A DNA stretch of 64,000 nt from Thiohalobacter sp. (GTDB lineage: Bacteria > Pseudomonadota > Gammaproteobacteria > DSM-19610). The stretch is from assembly GCA_026984515.1 (NCBI GenBank), contig JALSRZ010000014.1, positions 1 to 64,000 of the forward strand, written 5' to 3'. The notes below the pieces were generated by a model. It did no database searches. It was given only the letters and a program-made list of their open reading frames with translations, and was not told the origin of the DNA. The translations under genes were made by a program, and so were the position numbers. This document shows positions 41,707 to 50,048 of the stretch, one piece after another (positions within the stretch are counted from its first letter, which is position 1; each line of letters opens with the position of its first letter).

Positions 41707-41781
41707 ACCAGGCAGTCCTTTTCCCTGTTACTGCGACCGCGCAGATACGGCTGGCACGGAACAACGAGCCTGAAGAGCCGG

Positions 41782-42735
41782 TCAGGCAGCGTGCGCGTCC
41801 TGCCAGCATTTCAGGCGTGTCAGCACCGTTTTGGCCAGTACATCCGGCTGGAACTTGGCAATGAAATCATTGGCTCCGACTTTTTCCACCATGGCATTGT
41901 TGAACACGCCACTCAACGAGGTATGCAACAGGATATGCAGATCACTCAAACGCGGATCGCCGCGCACTTCGGTGGTAAAGGTATAGCCGTCCATCTCGGG
42001 CATTTCGATATCGGATATCACCATGAACAGGCGCTCATGCAGTGGCATCTCGCTTTCGTGCTCCGCCCACTCCCTGAGCCTGTCCAGCGCCTGCCGGCCG
42101 TCATTCGCCAGCACGCACTCCACACCCAGTTTTTCCAGGGTACGCTTGATCTGGTTACGCGCCACCGAAGAATCATCGGCTACCAGCACCACCGGCTTGC
42201 GCTCATTGTGCTCCTGCTCCGCCGCCTGGTCGATGAACTCGGCGGAGACCTCCTCGTTCCAGCCCACTACCTCGGCCAGCACTTTCTCCACATCGATGAT
42301 TTCCACCAGCTCGCCTTCCACCCTGGTCACGGCAGTCAGGTAATTATCGTTCCCGATCCCCTTCGGGGGCGGCAGGATTTCCTCCCAGTTCATATTGACA
42401 ATGCGATCTACACCACCCACCAGGAAGCCCTGCACAAACTGGTTATACTCGGTAACCACGACAAAGTTCTCCTGCGGGTCGGCAACACCTCGCCCACCGA
42501 TCGCCCGGCTCAGGTCCATTACGGTGACCATGCGACCGCGCATATTGGACACACCGCAAACCACCCGGTGCGAATCCGGAATCTTTGTCAGGGGCGGGCA
42601 CTGGATCACCTCCTGCACCTTGAATACATTGATCCCGAACAGTTGTTTCCCGTCCAGCCGGAACAACAACAGTTCCAGCCGGTTGTGGCCGGCCAGCTGG
42701 GTACGCATGTCTACATTGGCCAGAACGCCGCTCAT
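41782..42735 (-). CDS. cheV: Chemotaxis coupling/response regulator CheV
   Basis: CheW-like domain + receiver domain (VLVADDSSVARNQIKRTLE). Confidence 0.95.
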   Translation of the reverse strand: MSGVLANVDMRTQLAGHNRLELLLFRLDGKQLFGINVFKVQEVIQCPPLTKIPDSHRVVCGVSNMRGRMVTVMDLSRAIGGRGVADPQENFVVVTEYNQFVQGFLVGGVDRIVNMNWEEILPPPKGIGNDNYLTAVTRVEGELVEIIDVEKVLAEVVGWNEEVSAEFIDQAAEQEHNERKPVVLVADDSSVARNQIKRTLEKLGVECVLANDGRQALDRLREWAEHESEMPLHERLFMVISDIEMPEMDGYTFTTEVRGDPRLSDLHILLHTSLSGVFNNAMVEKVGANDFIAKFQPDVLAKTVLTRLKCWQDAHAA

Positions 42736-42779
42736 GGCAGTTACTCCCTGTATATGTGGTTTGGCAATTTCATGCCGGG

Positions 42780-42806
42780 CTATCGGCGCTGGCGCGTGAA
42801 GCTTGA
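42780..42806 (-). promoter_or_regulatory. Candidate sigma-28 promoter of cheV: TCAAGCTT-N11-GCCGATAG
   Basis: 7/8 match to GCCGATAA with 11-nt spacer. Confidence 0.75.
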
Positions 42807-42820
42807 CCGGGCGATCAGCA

Positions 42821-42836
42821 TGGCACGCCTATTGCA
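42821..42836 (+). promoter_or_regulatory. Candidate sigma-54 promoter of flgA: TGGCAC-GCCTA-TTGCA
   Basis: Perfect -24/-12 core, ~38 nt upstream of the flgA ATG. Confidence 0.8.
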
Positions 42837-42873
42837 GCTTCACTGTGCAGGTACCGAACCGGGGGAAAATCCG

Positions 42874-43605
42874 ATGCACAGAAAAAGTACATTCTCAAGA
42901 ATTTTTATACTGTTAGCGGTGCTGTCCTGGCAACCGGCCACACTCCTGGCCGCCGGCGCGGCAAGCCAGTGGCAAAACCATGCCGCCATCCGCGACACCG
43001 CGCAAAGTTTTCTCGACGCCTATGTGGCAAACCGGCAGCCCGGTACACGCAGCGAGGTGCGGCTGGGCAAACTCGATTCCCGGCTGCGCCTGAAAGCCTG
43101 TGCATCACCGCTGGAAGCCTTTATGTCTCCGGGTGGACGCTCCATGGGCAACACCACCGTCGGGGTGCGCTGTCCGGACGTTGGCGGCTGGAGCATCTAT
43201 GTGGCCGCCCGCATCGATGTGTACGGCGGGGTACTGGTCGCACGCCAGCCCCTGAGCCGCGGCACGACCGTTCAGGAAGCGGACCTGGAGCTGGTCGAAC
43301 ACAACCTGTCCAGTCTGCCCTACGGTTACTACACCGATACCGCCGCCATCGAAGGCCAACTGGCGAAGCGCACCATCACCCCCACGACGGTCATCACACC
43401 GCAGATGCTGCAGGCGCCGAAACTGGTGAAACGCGGTCAGCGTGTCACGCTGATCCTCGAAACCGGCACCCTGCGGATCCGCAGCACCGGCAAAGCCATG
43501 AGTGACGGCAAGACCGGTGACCTGGTGCAGGTCCGGTCTGACGGCTCGCGCCGCATGGTCGATGGCATCGTGGTTTCACCGGGCGTCATAAAAGTGACGC
43601 TTTAG
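42874..43605 (+). CDS. flgA: P-ring assembly chaperone FlgA (true start at MHRKSTFSRIF)
   Basis: Signal peptide; SAF domain GVLVARQPLSRGTTVQEADL; TGKAMSDGKTGDLVQVR. Confidence 0.95.
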   Translation: MHRKSTFSRIFILLAVLSWQPATLLAAGAASQWQNHAAIRDTAQSFLDAYVANRQPGTRSEVRLGKLDSRLRLKACASPLEAFMSPGGRSMGNTTVGVRCPDVGGWSIYVAARIDVYGGVLVARQPLSRGTTVQEADLELVEHNLSSLPYGYYTDTAAIEGQLAKRTITPTTVITPQMLQAPKLVKRGQRVTLILETGTLRIRSTGKAMSDGKTGDLVQVRSDGSRRMVDGIVVSPGVIKVTL

Positions 43606-43627
43606 TGACGCCAGTCAAAAAAGAGTC

Positions 43628-43654
43628 TAAAGTTATTGAAAGCAGTGACGATAT
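43628..43654 (+). promoter_or_regulatory. Candidate sigma-28 promoter of flgM: TAAAGTTA-N11-GACGATAT
   Basis: 7/8 -35 and 6/8 -10 matches, 11-nt spacer. Confidence 0.65.
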
Positions 43655-43696
43655 TGTGACTGTAGCCATCGTAAGTGCAACTTTGAGGACTCTGAA

Positions 43697-44023
43697 ATGG
43701 AGATTGAAAACAACCGTATAGCATCGCTCGTAACACCTGCAAGCGGTCAGGGTGCGCCGGTTGAGAACCAGGGGAAGGGGAACACCAATTCCTCATCGGC
43801 CGAATCCGGCAGCACCAGCGGCAGCCCGGACCGGGTCAGCCTCACGGGTGAAGCCCGCCGGCTCCAGGAACTGGAAACCCGGCTCGCCAGCGAACCGGTC
43901 GTGGACAGCCAGCGCGTTGCCGCCGTACGCAGCGCGGTGGAAGACGGCACCTTTACCGTCAATCCGGAACGGATTGCCGACAAAATGATGAGTCTTGAAG
44001 AGGCTCTGACCGACGCGAGGTAA
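43697..44023 (+). CDS. flgM: Anti-sigma-28 factor FlgM
   Basis: DRVSLTGEARRLQELE; VNPERIADKMMSLEEAL. Confidence 0.94.
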   Translation: MEIENNRIASLVTPASGQGAPVENQGKGNTNSSSAESGSTSGSPDRVSLTGEARRLQELETRLASEPVVDSQRVAAVRSAVEDGTFTVNPERIADKMMSLEEALTDAR

Positions 44024-44031
44024 TCGTCATC

Positions 44032-44514
44032 ATGCACGCTGAAAGGACGCAGCATTCACTGGAAGAGGTACTGGCACAGGAAGTCCAGTGCACCGGGCGC
44101 CTGCTGGAATGCCTTGAAGCAGAGCGCTCGGCGCTTACCCGGCGCGACCTGGAACTGCTGGAGAACACCACCCGCGGCAAGCTCCGCTACACCCGCCGGC
44201 TGGAAGAACTGGAACAGCAGCGCGAAACCCTGATGACGGAACTCAACCCGGCTTCCGCACCCCGCACCCCGCCGGAGTGTTTCCGGGGCCTGCCACAGGC
44301 GGACAGGCTGGCCGACCTCTGGCAACAGGTGCTGGACAATACCCGGGCCTGCCAGACCGGCAACCTGACCAACGGCGGCATACTCGAATCCAGCCGCCAG
44401 CACATCGAACAGGCCCTGTCGATCCTGCGCGGCCAGTCCGGCGCTCCATCCCTGTACGACCCCAGCGGCGATGCATCCGCCAACCTGGGGCAGCGCGAAC
44501 TCGGGAAAGTCTGA
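44032..44514 (+). CDS. flgN: Flagellar export chaperone FlgN
   Basis: Coiled-coil protein directly after flgM. Confidence 0.88.
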   Translation: MHAERTQHSLEEVLAQEVQCTGRLLECLEAERSALTRRDLELLENTTRGKLRYTRRLEELEQQRETLMTELNPASAPRTPPECFRGLPQADRLADLWQQVLDNTRACQTGNLTNGGILESSRQHIEQALSILRGQSGAPSLYDPSGDASANLGQRELGKV

Positions 44515-44614
44515 TTCGGTACTCAAGACCGGGCATCGACCGGCCGATCACCCGCTAACAACAAGCCATTACCCGCTTTACCGTTGCGCCGGTTGTTGGC
44601 GCTTGATACAACTC

Positions 44615-45355
44615 ATGCTCGCAACACTGAAACGCGCCATTCGGGGGGATCGCAGTCCGGCAGGCGAAAAAGTCACTGACCGGAAGAAGATCATTGCCAT
44701 CCTTCACCAGCTGAAGGCAGACCATGAACTGCTGGGCGTGACCGTGCCCGGCTGCACGGACAGCGCCAACACCGCCATCCTCGGCATCCGAGAAAAACAG
44801 GGCTGTTTCTACCTGGACGAATTCAACTCAAGGCCGGCACACGAGGCCTTTCTGAAAACCCGCAAGGCACGCATCGATTGCCGCCTGCAGGGCACGGAAC
44901 TGGTCTTTGCCATACACCTGCGCAAGGCCAATACCACCAGTGGTATAGCCCTGTATGAACTGGTGCTGCCAAAAAACATCATCCGCCTGCAACGGCGCGA
45001 AAGCTTTCGCCTGCGCCTGAGTCCGGGCCTGAATGTCCCGGTGTCAATCGCGCATTTTGAAGGCGAAACCGTCCACGGTGAAGCGCTCGATCTGTCGGCC
45101 GGTGGCGTCGGCCTGTTCCTGCACACCCGCAACGTACCCGTTCGTGGCCAGCTCCTGCACAGCCTCTGTATATCGATGCCATGCAGCTCGCCGTTACGGG
45201 CCGACGTGGAAGTTCGCTTCGCCAGACTGGAACAGGTGCACCATTTGCTGCGCGTCGGGGGGCGCTTCGTACACCTGGAGCCGGCACAGGAGCGGCAGAT
45301 CGCACACTTCCTGGCCGAACAGCAGCGCAAACTCAGGCGCCACGGGCCGCGCTAG
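44615..45355 (+). CDS. PilZ-domain flagellar brake protein (YcgR-like)
   Basis: RRESFRLRLSP (RxxxR) and DLSAGGVGLFL; YcgR-N-like first half. Confidence 0.9.
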   Translation: MLATLKRAIRGDRSPAGEKVTDRKKIIAILHQLKADHELLGVTVPGCTDSANTAILGIREKQGCFYLDEFNSRPAHEAFLKTRKARIDCRLQGTELVFAIHLRKANTTSGIALYELVLPKNIIRLQRRESFRLRLSPGLNVPVSIAHFEGETVHGEALDLSAGGVGLFLHTRNVPVRGQLLHSLCISMPCSSPLRADVEVRFARLEQVHHLLRVGGRFVHLEPAQERQIAHFLAEQQRKLRRHGPR

Positions 45356-45548
45356 CGTTCCCTGCCCCGCCACCGGCCTCGGCCATCAAAAGCGTCAACT
45401 GTTCCCGGAAATGCTCGATATCCTCACGCGGGATCAGCACCTGCTGGTCACCGTTGCGTATCACCAGGCCCTTGCGGGTTAACGATATCGCCTGCAAGGC
45501 AAGTCCATAGCCCCACAGGCGGAAAGGACTGTCCACCGCTTCCAGCAT
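45333..45548 (-). CDS. Small hypothetical protein
   Basis: 71-aa ORF (ITRKGLVIRNGDQQVLIPREDIEHFREQL); overlaps the end of the PilZ gene. Confidence 0.45.
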   Translation of the reverse strand: MLEAVDSPFRLWGYGLALQAISLTRKGLVIRNGDQQVLIPREDIEHFREQLTLLMAEAGGGAGNASAARGA

Positions 45549-45715
45549 TTTCAGGCACTCCAGGTCAGCTTAAACGGAACATAAGGGTGACCCGGAAAGA
45601 CCGGAAACCGTTAATCCCTGCGTGCCAAAGTGTTTGCTTTCAGCACCCGGGAAGAACGGGAGCCCACTGGCGAGTGCGCCGCAAGGTGTGTAACATGCTG
45701 TCCGTACGGAAAATC

Positions 45716-45791
<76 letters not shown>

Positions 45792-45813
45792 ATAGAACCC
45801 CTATATTTATAGG

Positions 45814-46230
45814 CTAAATGTCACTGAAGGCATAACCGTGCCGGTTCGGAACGGTTATGCCTTCAAATGGCATACGGCGGGAATCTTCACACCACAGTAT
45901 TTTCCCTTTTTCCAACCAAAAATGGCACCGACACTGATTTAACAAACGAATCGAAGGGTAGACAGTGGGACGGGCAAGAGAATCCATTTCTATGGTCCAG
46001 TTCGGGACATGTTTTGTACTCAGAGAAAGGATGATCTTTTCACCACATCCACCCGGGCAACGAAGACAGGCTGCCTTTAACAGACGGCCATTTCGTACGA
46101 CAAGCATCTCTCCACCAAGTAAATCGGCAGGCGCAGGATGGCGCTCCACATAGCGAGCCGTGATATCGCTCTGTGATGCCCAGCCTACGGCCTCAAAGAA
46201 TCGACGTAACCAGCGACGGATAGGCACCAC
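45814..46230 (-). CDS. DUF6527 family protein (third gene of the Ubl-conjugation operon)
   Basis: [16 protein letters not shown] ... [27 protein letters not shown] pattern; adjacent to JAB-E1. Confidence 0.85.
   Translation of the reverse strand: MVPIRRWLRRFFEAVGWASQSDITARYVERHPAPADLLGGEMLVVRNGRLLKAACLRCPGGCGEKIILSLSTKHVPNWTIEMDSLARPTVYPSIRLLNQCRCHFWLEKGKILWCEDSRRMPFEGITVPNRHGYAFSDI
45825..45865. repeat. Hairpin TGAAGGCATAACCGT-gccggttcgga-ACGGTTATGCCTTCA
   Basis: 15-bp perfect inverted arms, 11-nt loop; overlaps 3' codons of the DUF6527 gene. Confidence 0.9.
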
Positions 46231-47648
46231 TAACCCATTCGATCCAGGAACGGCGTCATATCACCACGTCCCCAGTAATGGCTGTCCTGACAAAGCGGGC
46301 ATATTATCTCGCTATCGTTCAGGCCAGGCGTTTTATCTGTTGCCAACGGGTACTTTCTGACACGGTGAGCAATTGATCCCGTTTTTCTATACCCCGTCAG
46401 GCGTTGAATCAATTCATCAACCGCCATGCATGCCACCTCGGTGGTGTACGTCACAACAGAAGGACTGGGCGCCCCTCCGCCGCGGACATAGGCTTCCTCC
46501 TTTTGCCGCCGGTATTCCTCAGGGTTGGAACGTTCGAGCGCCTCTTCCCGGGCAATCTCCGGGTCAATAACACCGCGACAAAGCAAACAACGGTGGCCTG
46601 GGAGTAACGTCGTCACACGCGCTGCTGCATCGGTGATGCGAGGTGTTTCATCATCGATAAAATCGATGCCGATCCCCATATCAATGACAGGCGTCAGGTA
46701 AAAATAGGCATGGCGGTTCAGTAATAATCGCCCATCATGGTCATCTGTACAGCTAAATATCACATCGCAGGTACGCAGCGCGTCACGGCAATCTGGATGC
46801 CCGACCCACGATTTTATGCCGTGCACCTTGATACCGGGCCTAAATGATGGGATATGGCGTTCCAGAACAAGGATTTTGGGGGTGCCCTGTTCAGCATCGC
46901 CAAAGGTCGCTCCATGCAACCTGTTGAGATTAGTATCTTCCACGATATCTTCATCGATGACGACAAACTCGTTAACCCCTAGTCGCGCGAGTAACATCGC
47001 AACGGCACTGCCTGTTGCACCTGCTCCGATAATGCCGATACGCAGAACGCCAAGGAGCTCCTGGAAATGCGGCCCGAGCGCCAGAATCTGGCGTGCAAAG
47101 ATTTGTTCGCTGCTGTGTTCATTGGTGGTCGATGTAATAACTGGCAACGAAAACCGATCTCCCACTACAGCCACTTTATCTACCCTCGCAAAAGAACCTG
47201 TACCGTACCAAACCCGAGCCGTTATTGGTCCGGCCTCGCTCACAATCATGCTGATCAGTCGGGTGTCACTACCATTTCGGTGTTGCGCAAGCTCGACAAG
47301 TTGCGGTTCATCCGCATCATCTTGCAGCGAGAATTCTGCAGGCCCTGGACGGTGCGAGTGCACTACCATGACAGTCGCGCCACTGTCTGTTGCCAAACGC
47401 AGCACACGCGCAAGCGCCCTGGTATCCACGGTGATATGGGTTGGGGATGAGGCGCGCACATCTTCGGCGGGAATCGGGATGATGTCCCGCGCAAGAAAAC
47501 GTTCCAACGGCTGACCTGAGATCGGGTCCATGCAACGTACCTGACCACACAGGACATAGGCCATCGCTTCATGCCCCGTGTCCGGGAAGAGCAGCCGACG
47601 TAATGCACTGAGCTGCTCCTCCCTGAGCGTAAGTGCTAGGCGGCACAT
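46230..47648 (-). CDS. JAB/JAMM deubiquitinase-like domain fused to ThiF/E1-like adenylation domain
   Basis: JAMM motif HSHRPGPAEFSLQD (HxHx7SxxD); Rossmann IGIIGAGATGSAVAMLLARLGVNEFVVIDED; CLLC and CPLC Zn-knuckle pairs. Confidence 0.93.
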   Translation of the reverse strand: MCRLALTLREEQLSALRRLLFPDTGHEAMAYVLCGQVRCMDPISGQPLERFLARDIIPIPAEDVRASSPTHITVDTRALARVLRLATDSGATVMVVHSHRPGPAEFSLQDDADEPQLVELAQHRNGSDTRLISMIVSEAGPITARVWYGTGSFARVDKVAVVGDRFSLPVITSTTNEHSSEQIFARQILALGPHFQELLGVLRIGIIGAGATGSAVAMLLARLGVNEFVVIDEDIVEDTNLNRLHGATFGDAEQGTPKILVLERHIPSFRPGIKVHGIKSWVGHPDCRDALRTCDVIFSCTDDHDGRLLLNRHAYFYLTPVIDMGIGIDFIDDETPRITDAAARVTTLLPGHRCLLCRGVIDPEIAREEALERSNPEEYRRQKEEAYVRGGGAPSPSVVTYTTEVACMAVDELIQRLTGYRKTGSIAHRVRKYPLATDKTPGLNDSEIICPLCQDSHYWGRGDMTPFLDRMG

Positions 47649-48541
47649 GGCACGGCCCGAAGTGCAGCGTCGACACGCCGCAGTACGGTCCAGATACCAT
47701 CGACACCCGGACGCCATACATTATTGTGGCGACTCCAGCGTTGCCAATCCCGGTCTCCGAACTGAAAGGCCTGATCCGCTCTTTCGGGCCAGTTACCGGA
47801 CTGTGCCATACGGACCCACGGGTGCAGGTAGAACATATCCGGACCGTTGTCCGGGTAACCCGGAGGGAGCAGCACCAGGAGGTCCGCTTGCGACATATCC
47901 AGAGCACCAGACGGTATCGGGTAGTTCTCGAAGATCACGCCCGCCTGATTACCATGTTGAACAAGGGTGAAAGACAATTGGTGGTCACGCAAATAACGGG
48001 TATCGGCTTCCGGAAGTGCCTGTGGTACTGAGCCGGCTGTTGTCGCATCAGTCCCGGTGTAGAACCGCTCGACACCCGCCCCTGTCAACGGTACCGACTG
48101 ACCGGGTTTGAGCAATTCATCTTCTGTGCCACGCCGCTCCAGCCAAACCCGATAGTTATCAGGCACCCCTGCCAGCTTTCTTAAGGTCGGCTCCGTGATT
48201 TGAGGGGCGCCCCAATCCTGTCGCGTGCTATCCAGCTCGAAACGGAATGAGCGATCACTGTTGAACGTCAAAAAACGCTCGACCCCGTGAGTCCGCAGAT
48301 CGATCTTTTCCTCGAGACTGAGGTCTTCCAGAACACCCGCGGGGGTCAAATAGTAGATGAGGTGTTCTTCAACGGGGTTCCGGTCGGCCAGGTTCAACAG
48401 CTGCCGTCCTGTCACGATCGGGTCATCAATCAAATAGTATTCGCCATCGATACGGATGCGCAGCTGACTTCCTGTAGGCAAGTGCCCTTCCTGAGCCAGA
48501 TTTTCAATATCTTGATAATTCTCATGATTTTCGTGTGACAT
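47636..48541 (-). CDS. Tandem ubiquitin-like domains fused to prokaryotic E2-like (family E) domain
   Basis: Two Ubl repeats ending ...DLRTHGVERFLTF and ...PLTGAGVERFYTG (Multiubiquitin-like), then E2-like VIFENYPIPSGALDMSQADLLVLLPPGYPDNGPDMFYLHP...GVDGIWTVLRRVDAAL. Confidence 0.92.
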   Translation of the reverse strand: MSHENHENYQDIENLAQEGHLPTGSQLRIRIDGEYYLIDDPIVTGRQLLNLADRNPVEEHLIYYLTPAGVLEDLSLEEKIDLRTHGVERFLTFNSDRSFRFELDSTRQDWGAPQITEPTLRKLAGVPDNYRVWLERRGTEDELLKPGQSVPLTGAGVERFYTGTDATTAGSVPQALPEADTRYLRDHQLSFTLVQHGNQAGVIFENYPIPSGALDMSQADLLVLLPPGYPDNGPDMFYLHPWVRMAQSGNWPERADQAFQFGDRDWQRWSRHNNVWRPGVDGIWTVLRRVDAALRAVPCAA

Positions 48542-48592
48542 CAGCGTTCTCCAATCAAATTTATGAGCTCGAGATGCACTTTACCACGCCTG

Positions 48593-48611
48593 ATAGCTAA
48601 AGTATAGCTAT
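48593..48611. promoter_or_regulatory. Candidate operator with repeated TAGCTA palindromes (atagctaaagtatagctat)
   Basis: Two TAGCTA copies in the divergent intergenic region before the RHH gene. Confidence 0.35.
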
Positions 48612-48690
48612 TTGTTGGCCGTTATATAGCCTTATTTAGTTGAACTATTGGCTGACTACAACTATACTTCTTCTGCTGGAGGGAAAACGC

Positions 48691-48903
48691 ATGACCACGA
48701 AACGCACAATGACCTTAAATTTGAGCGCCCAGGAAATGGCCGTTCTCGAGCGCCTGGCATCCGAGAAAGGCGTATCTAAGACGGGCCTGGTTCGTCAGGC
48801 GCTACGGTTGTACCAGTCTGTGACCGAGCGTCTCGACCGGGGTGACAAGCTATTTGTCGAGGATGCCGAAAAAGAAGAAAAAGCGGAGATCATGGTTCTG
48901 TGA
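48691..48903 (+). CDS. Ribbon-helix-helix (CopG-like) DNA-binding protein, antitoxin candidate
   Basis: MTTKRTMTLNLSAQEMAVLERLASEKGVSKTGLVRQALRLY. Confidence 0.85.
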   Translation: MTTKRTMTLNLSAQEMAVLERLASEKGVSKTGLVRQALRLYQSVTERLDRGDKLFVEDAEKEEKAEIMVL

Positions 48904-49523
48904 AGCAATTGCTCGGCATATTCCCGCTTCGCAATCTTCATACAGGCGAATATGAAGATGCCGAGCTTTACATGCCGATTGATGGACAAAATGTTGAGGA
49001 CTTTGAAACCCGCTGGCGCCCGCTGCTGGATGAGCGAAAAGCCAATCTTGCACCCCACGAGACTACCGCCTCTGCCAATATCCAGGATGCCCATTGGAAA
49101 TGGCGTGAAAAGACCGCAACACGAAATAACCGTATGGACTACGCATCATTCTCGGTTGAATGTGGCGGGACTACCCAGGGGCTGATGTTTGTTCGTACCA
49201 TCGACTTCGCCAGAGAGTCCTCTCAACTCAACCAGTTCCTGATCTATGTTGACCTGGTTTCTACAGCACCCTGGAATCGCCCCGGGTTCACTGACAATCG
49301 GCTGTATAGCGGTGTGGGCCCATTGCTTCTGGGTACCGCCATCAACTTCAGCATTGACCAGGGCTTTGATGGGAGAATTGGGCTCCACTCTCTTCCACAA
49401 TCGGAATCGTGGTATCGCGACCAATGCAGGATGACAGATCTCGGGCCAGATGCCAACTATCCAAATAACTTGTGTTACTTTGAAATGACCGCTGCACAAG
49501 CACACACTTACATCACAACCTAG
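48900..49523 (+). CDS. GNAT-like acetyltransferase, toxin/effector candidate (GTG start overlapping the RHH stop)
   Basis: LYSGVGPLLLGTAINFSIDQGFDGRIGLHSLPQSESWYRDQCRMTDLG resembles the GNAT core. Confidence 0.65.
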   Translation: MKQLLGIFPLRNLHTGEYEDAELYMPIDGQNVEDFETRWRPLLDERKANLAPHETTASANIQDAHWKWREKTATRNNRMDYASFSVECGGTTQGLMFVRTIDFARESSQLNQFLIYVDLVSTAPWNRPGFTDNRLYSGVGPLLLGTAINFSIDQGFDGRIGLHSLPQSESWYRDQCRMTDLGPDANYPNNLCYFEMTAAQAHTYITT

Positions 49524-49538
49524 TAAAGGGAGGCTCTG

Positions 49539-50042
49539 ATGAAAATGATTATCACACCAGGGTGGCTCCGTAATAAGATAGAAACTGCCCCCGACACAGA
49601 AATCGAAGCGGGTATTCCTGTCATGATGCTGGAGAGCATCGGCATGTTCCTGCCTCGTGAATCCGCTGAGGAACCTGCAGAAGATGAGCGGCTTGTTCGC
49701 CTAAAACATGCATTCGGCGTATTTATTCGAAACCTCCGCTTAACAAGGGAATTACCTGTCGAAGCACTTGCTGAATGCGCGCATATTGATGCAACCGAAC
49801 TATACGCCATCGAAAATGATCCACATTACGTAACTAAACCAAGAACCGTATACCAGTTGGCAAACTTCTTTGGGATAAACCTGAAAAAGATGATGGAGCT
49901 ATCCGGCGCCACACAGACTTATGATGAATCACTTGAGGAGGAGGCACTTAAGTTTGCCGCAAAATCGGATGGCGTCTCATCGTTGAATAAAGAGGAGCAT
50001 GAAATCCTTAATGAATATGTAAAGTTCCTGAACGAGCACTAG
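49539..50042 (+). CDS. XRE-family HTH regulator paired with ImmA
   Basis: IRNLRLTRELPVEALAECAHIDATELYAIENDPHYVTKPRTVYQLANFFGIN. Confidence 0.82.
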   Translation: MKMIITPGWLRNKIETAPDTEIEAGIPVMMLESIGMFLPRESAEEPAEDERLVRLKHAFGVFIRNLRLTRELPVEALAECAHIDATELYAIENDPHYVTKPRTVYQLANFFGINLKKMMELSGATQTYDESLEEEALKFAAKSDGVSSLNKEEHEILNEYVKFLNEH

Positions 50043-50048
50043 ACCTTC

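Noticed and set aside
41449-42873. N-terminal extension of the 718-aa plus ORF ending in flgA
   Set aside because: Antisense to cheR/cheV; flgA has a clear signal peptide at 42874 and a sigma-54 promoter upstream.
45800-45813. CCTATA-TT-TATAGG palindrome after tRNA-Ala
   Set aside because: Short and AT-rich; no second copy seen; could be chance or a minor processing signal.
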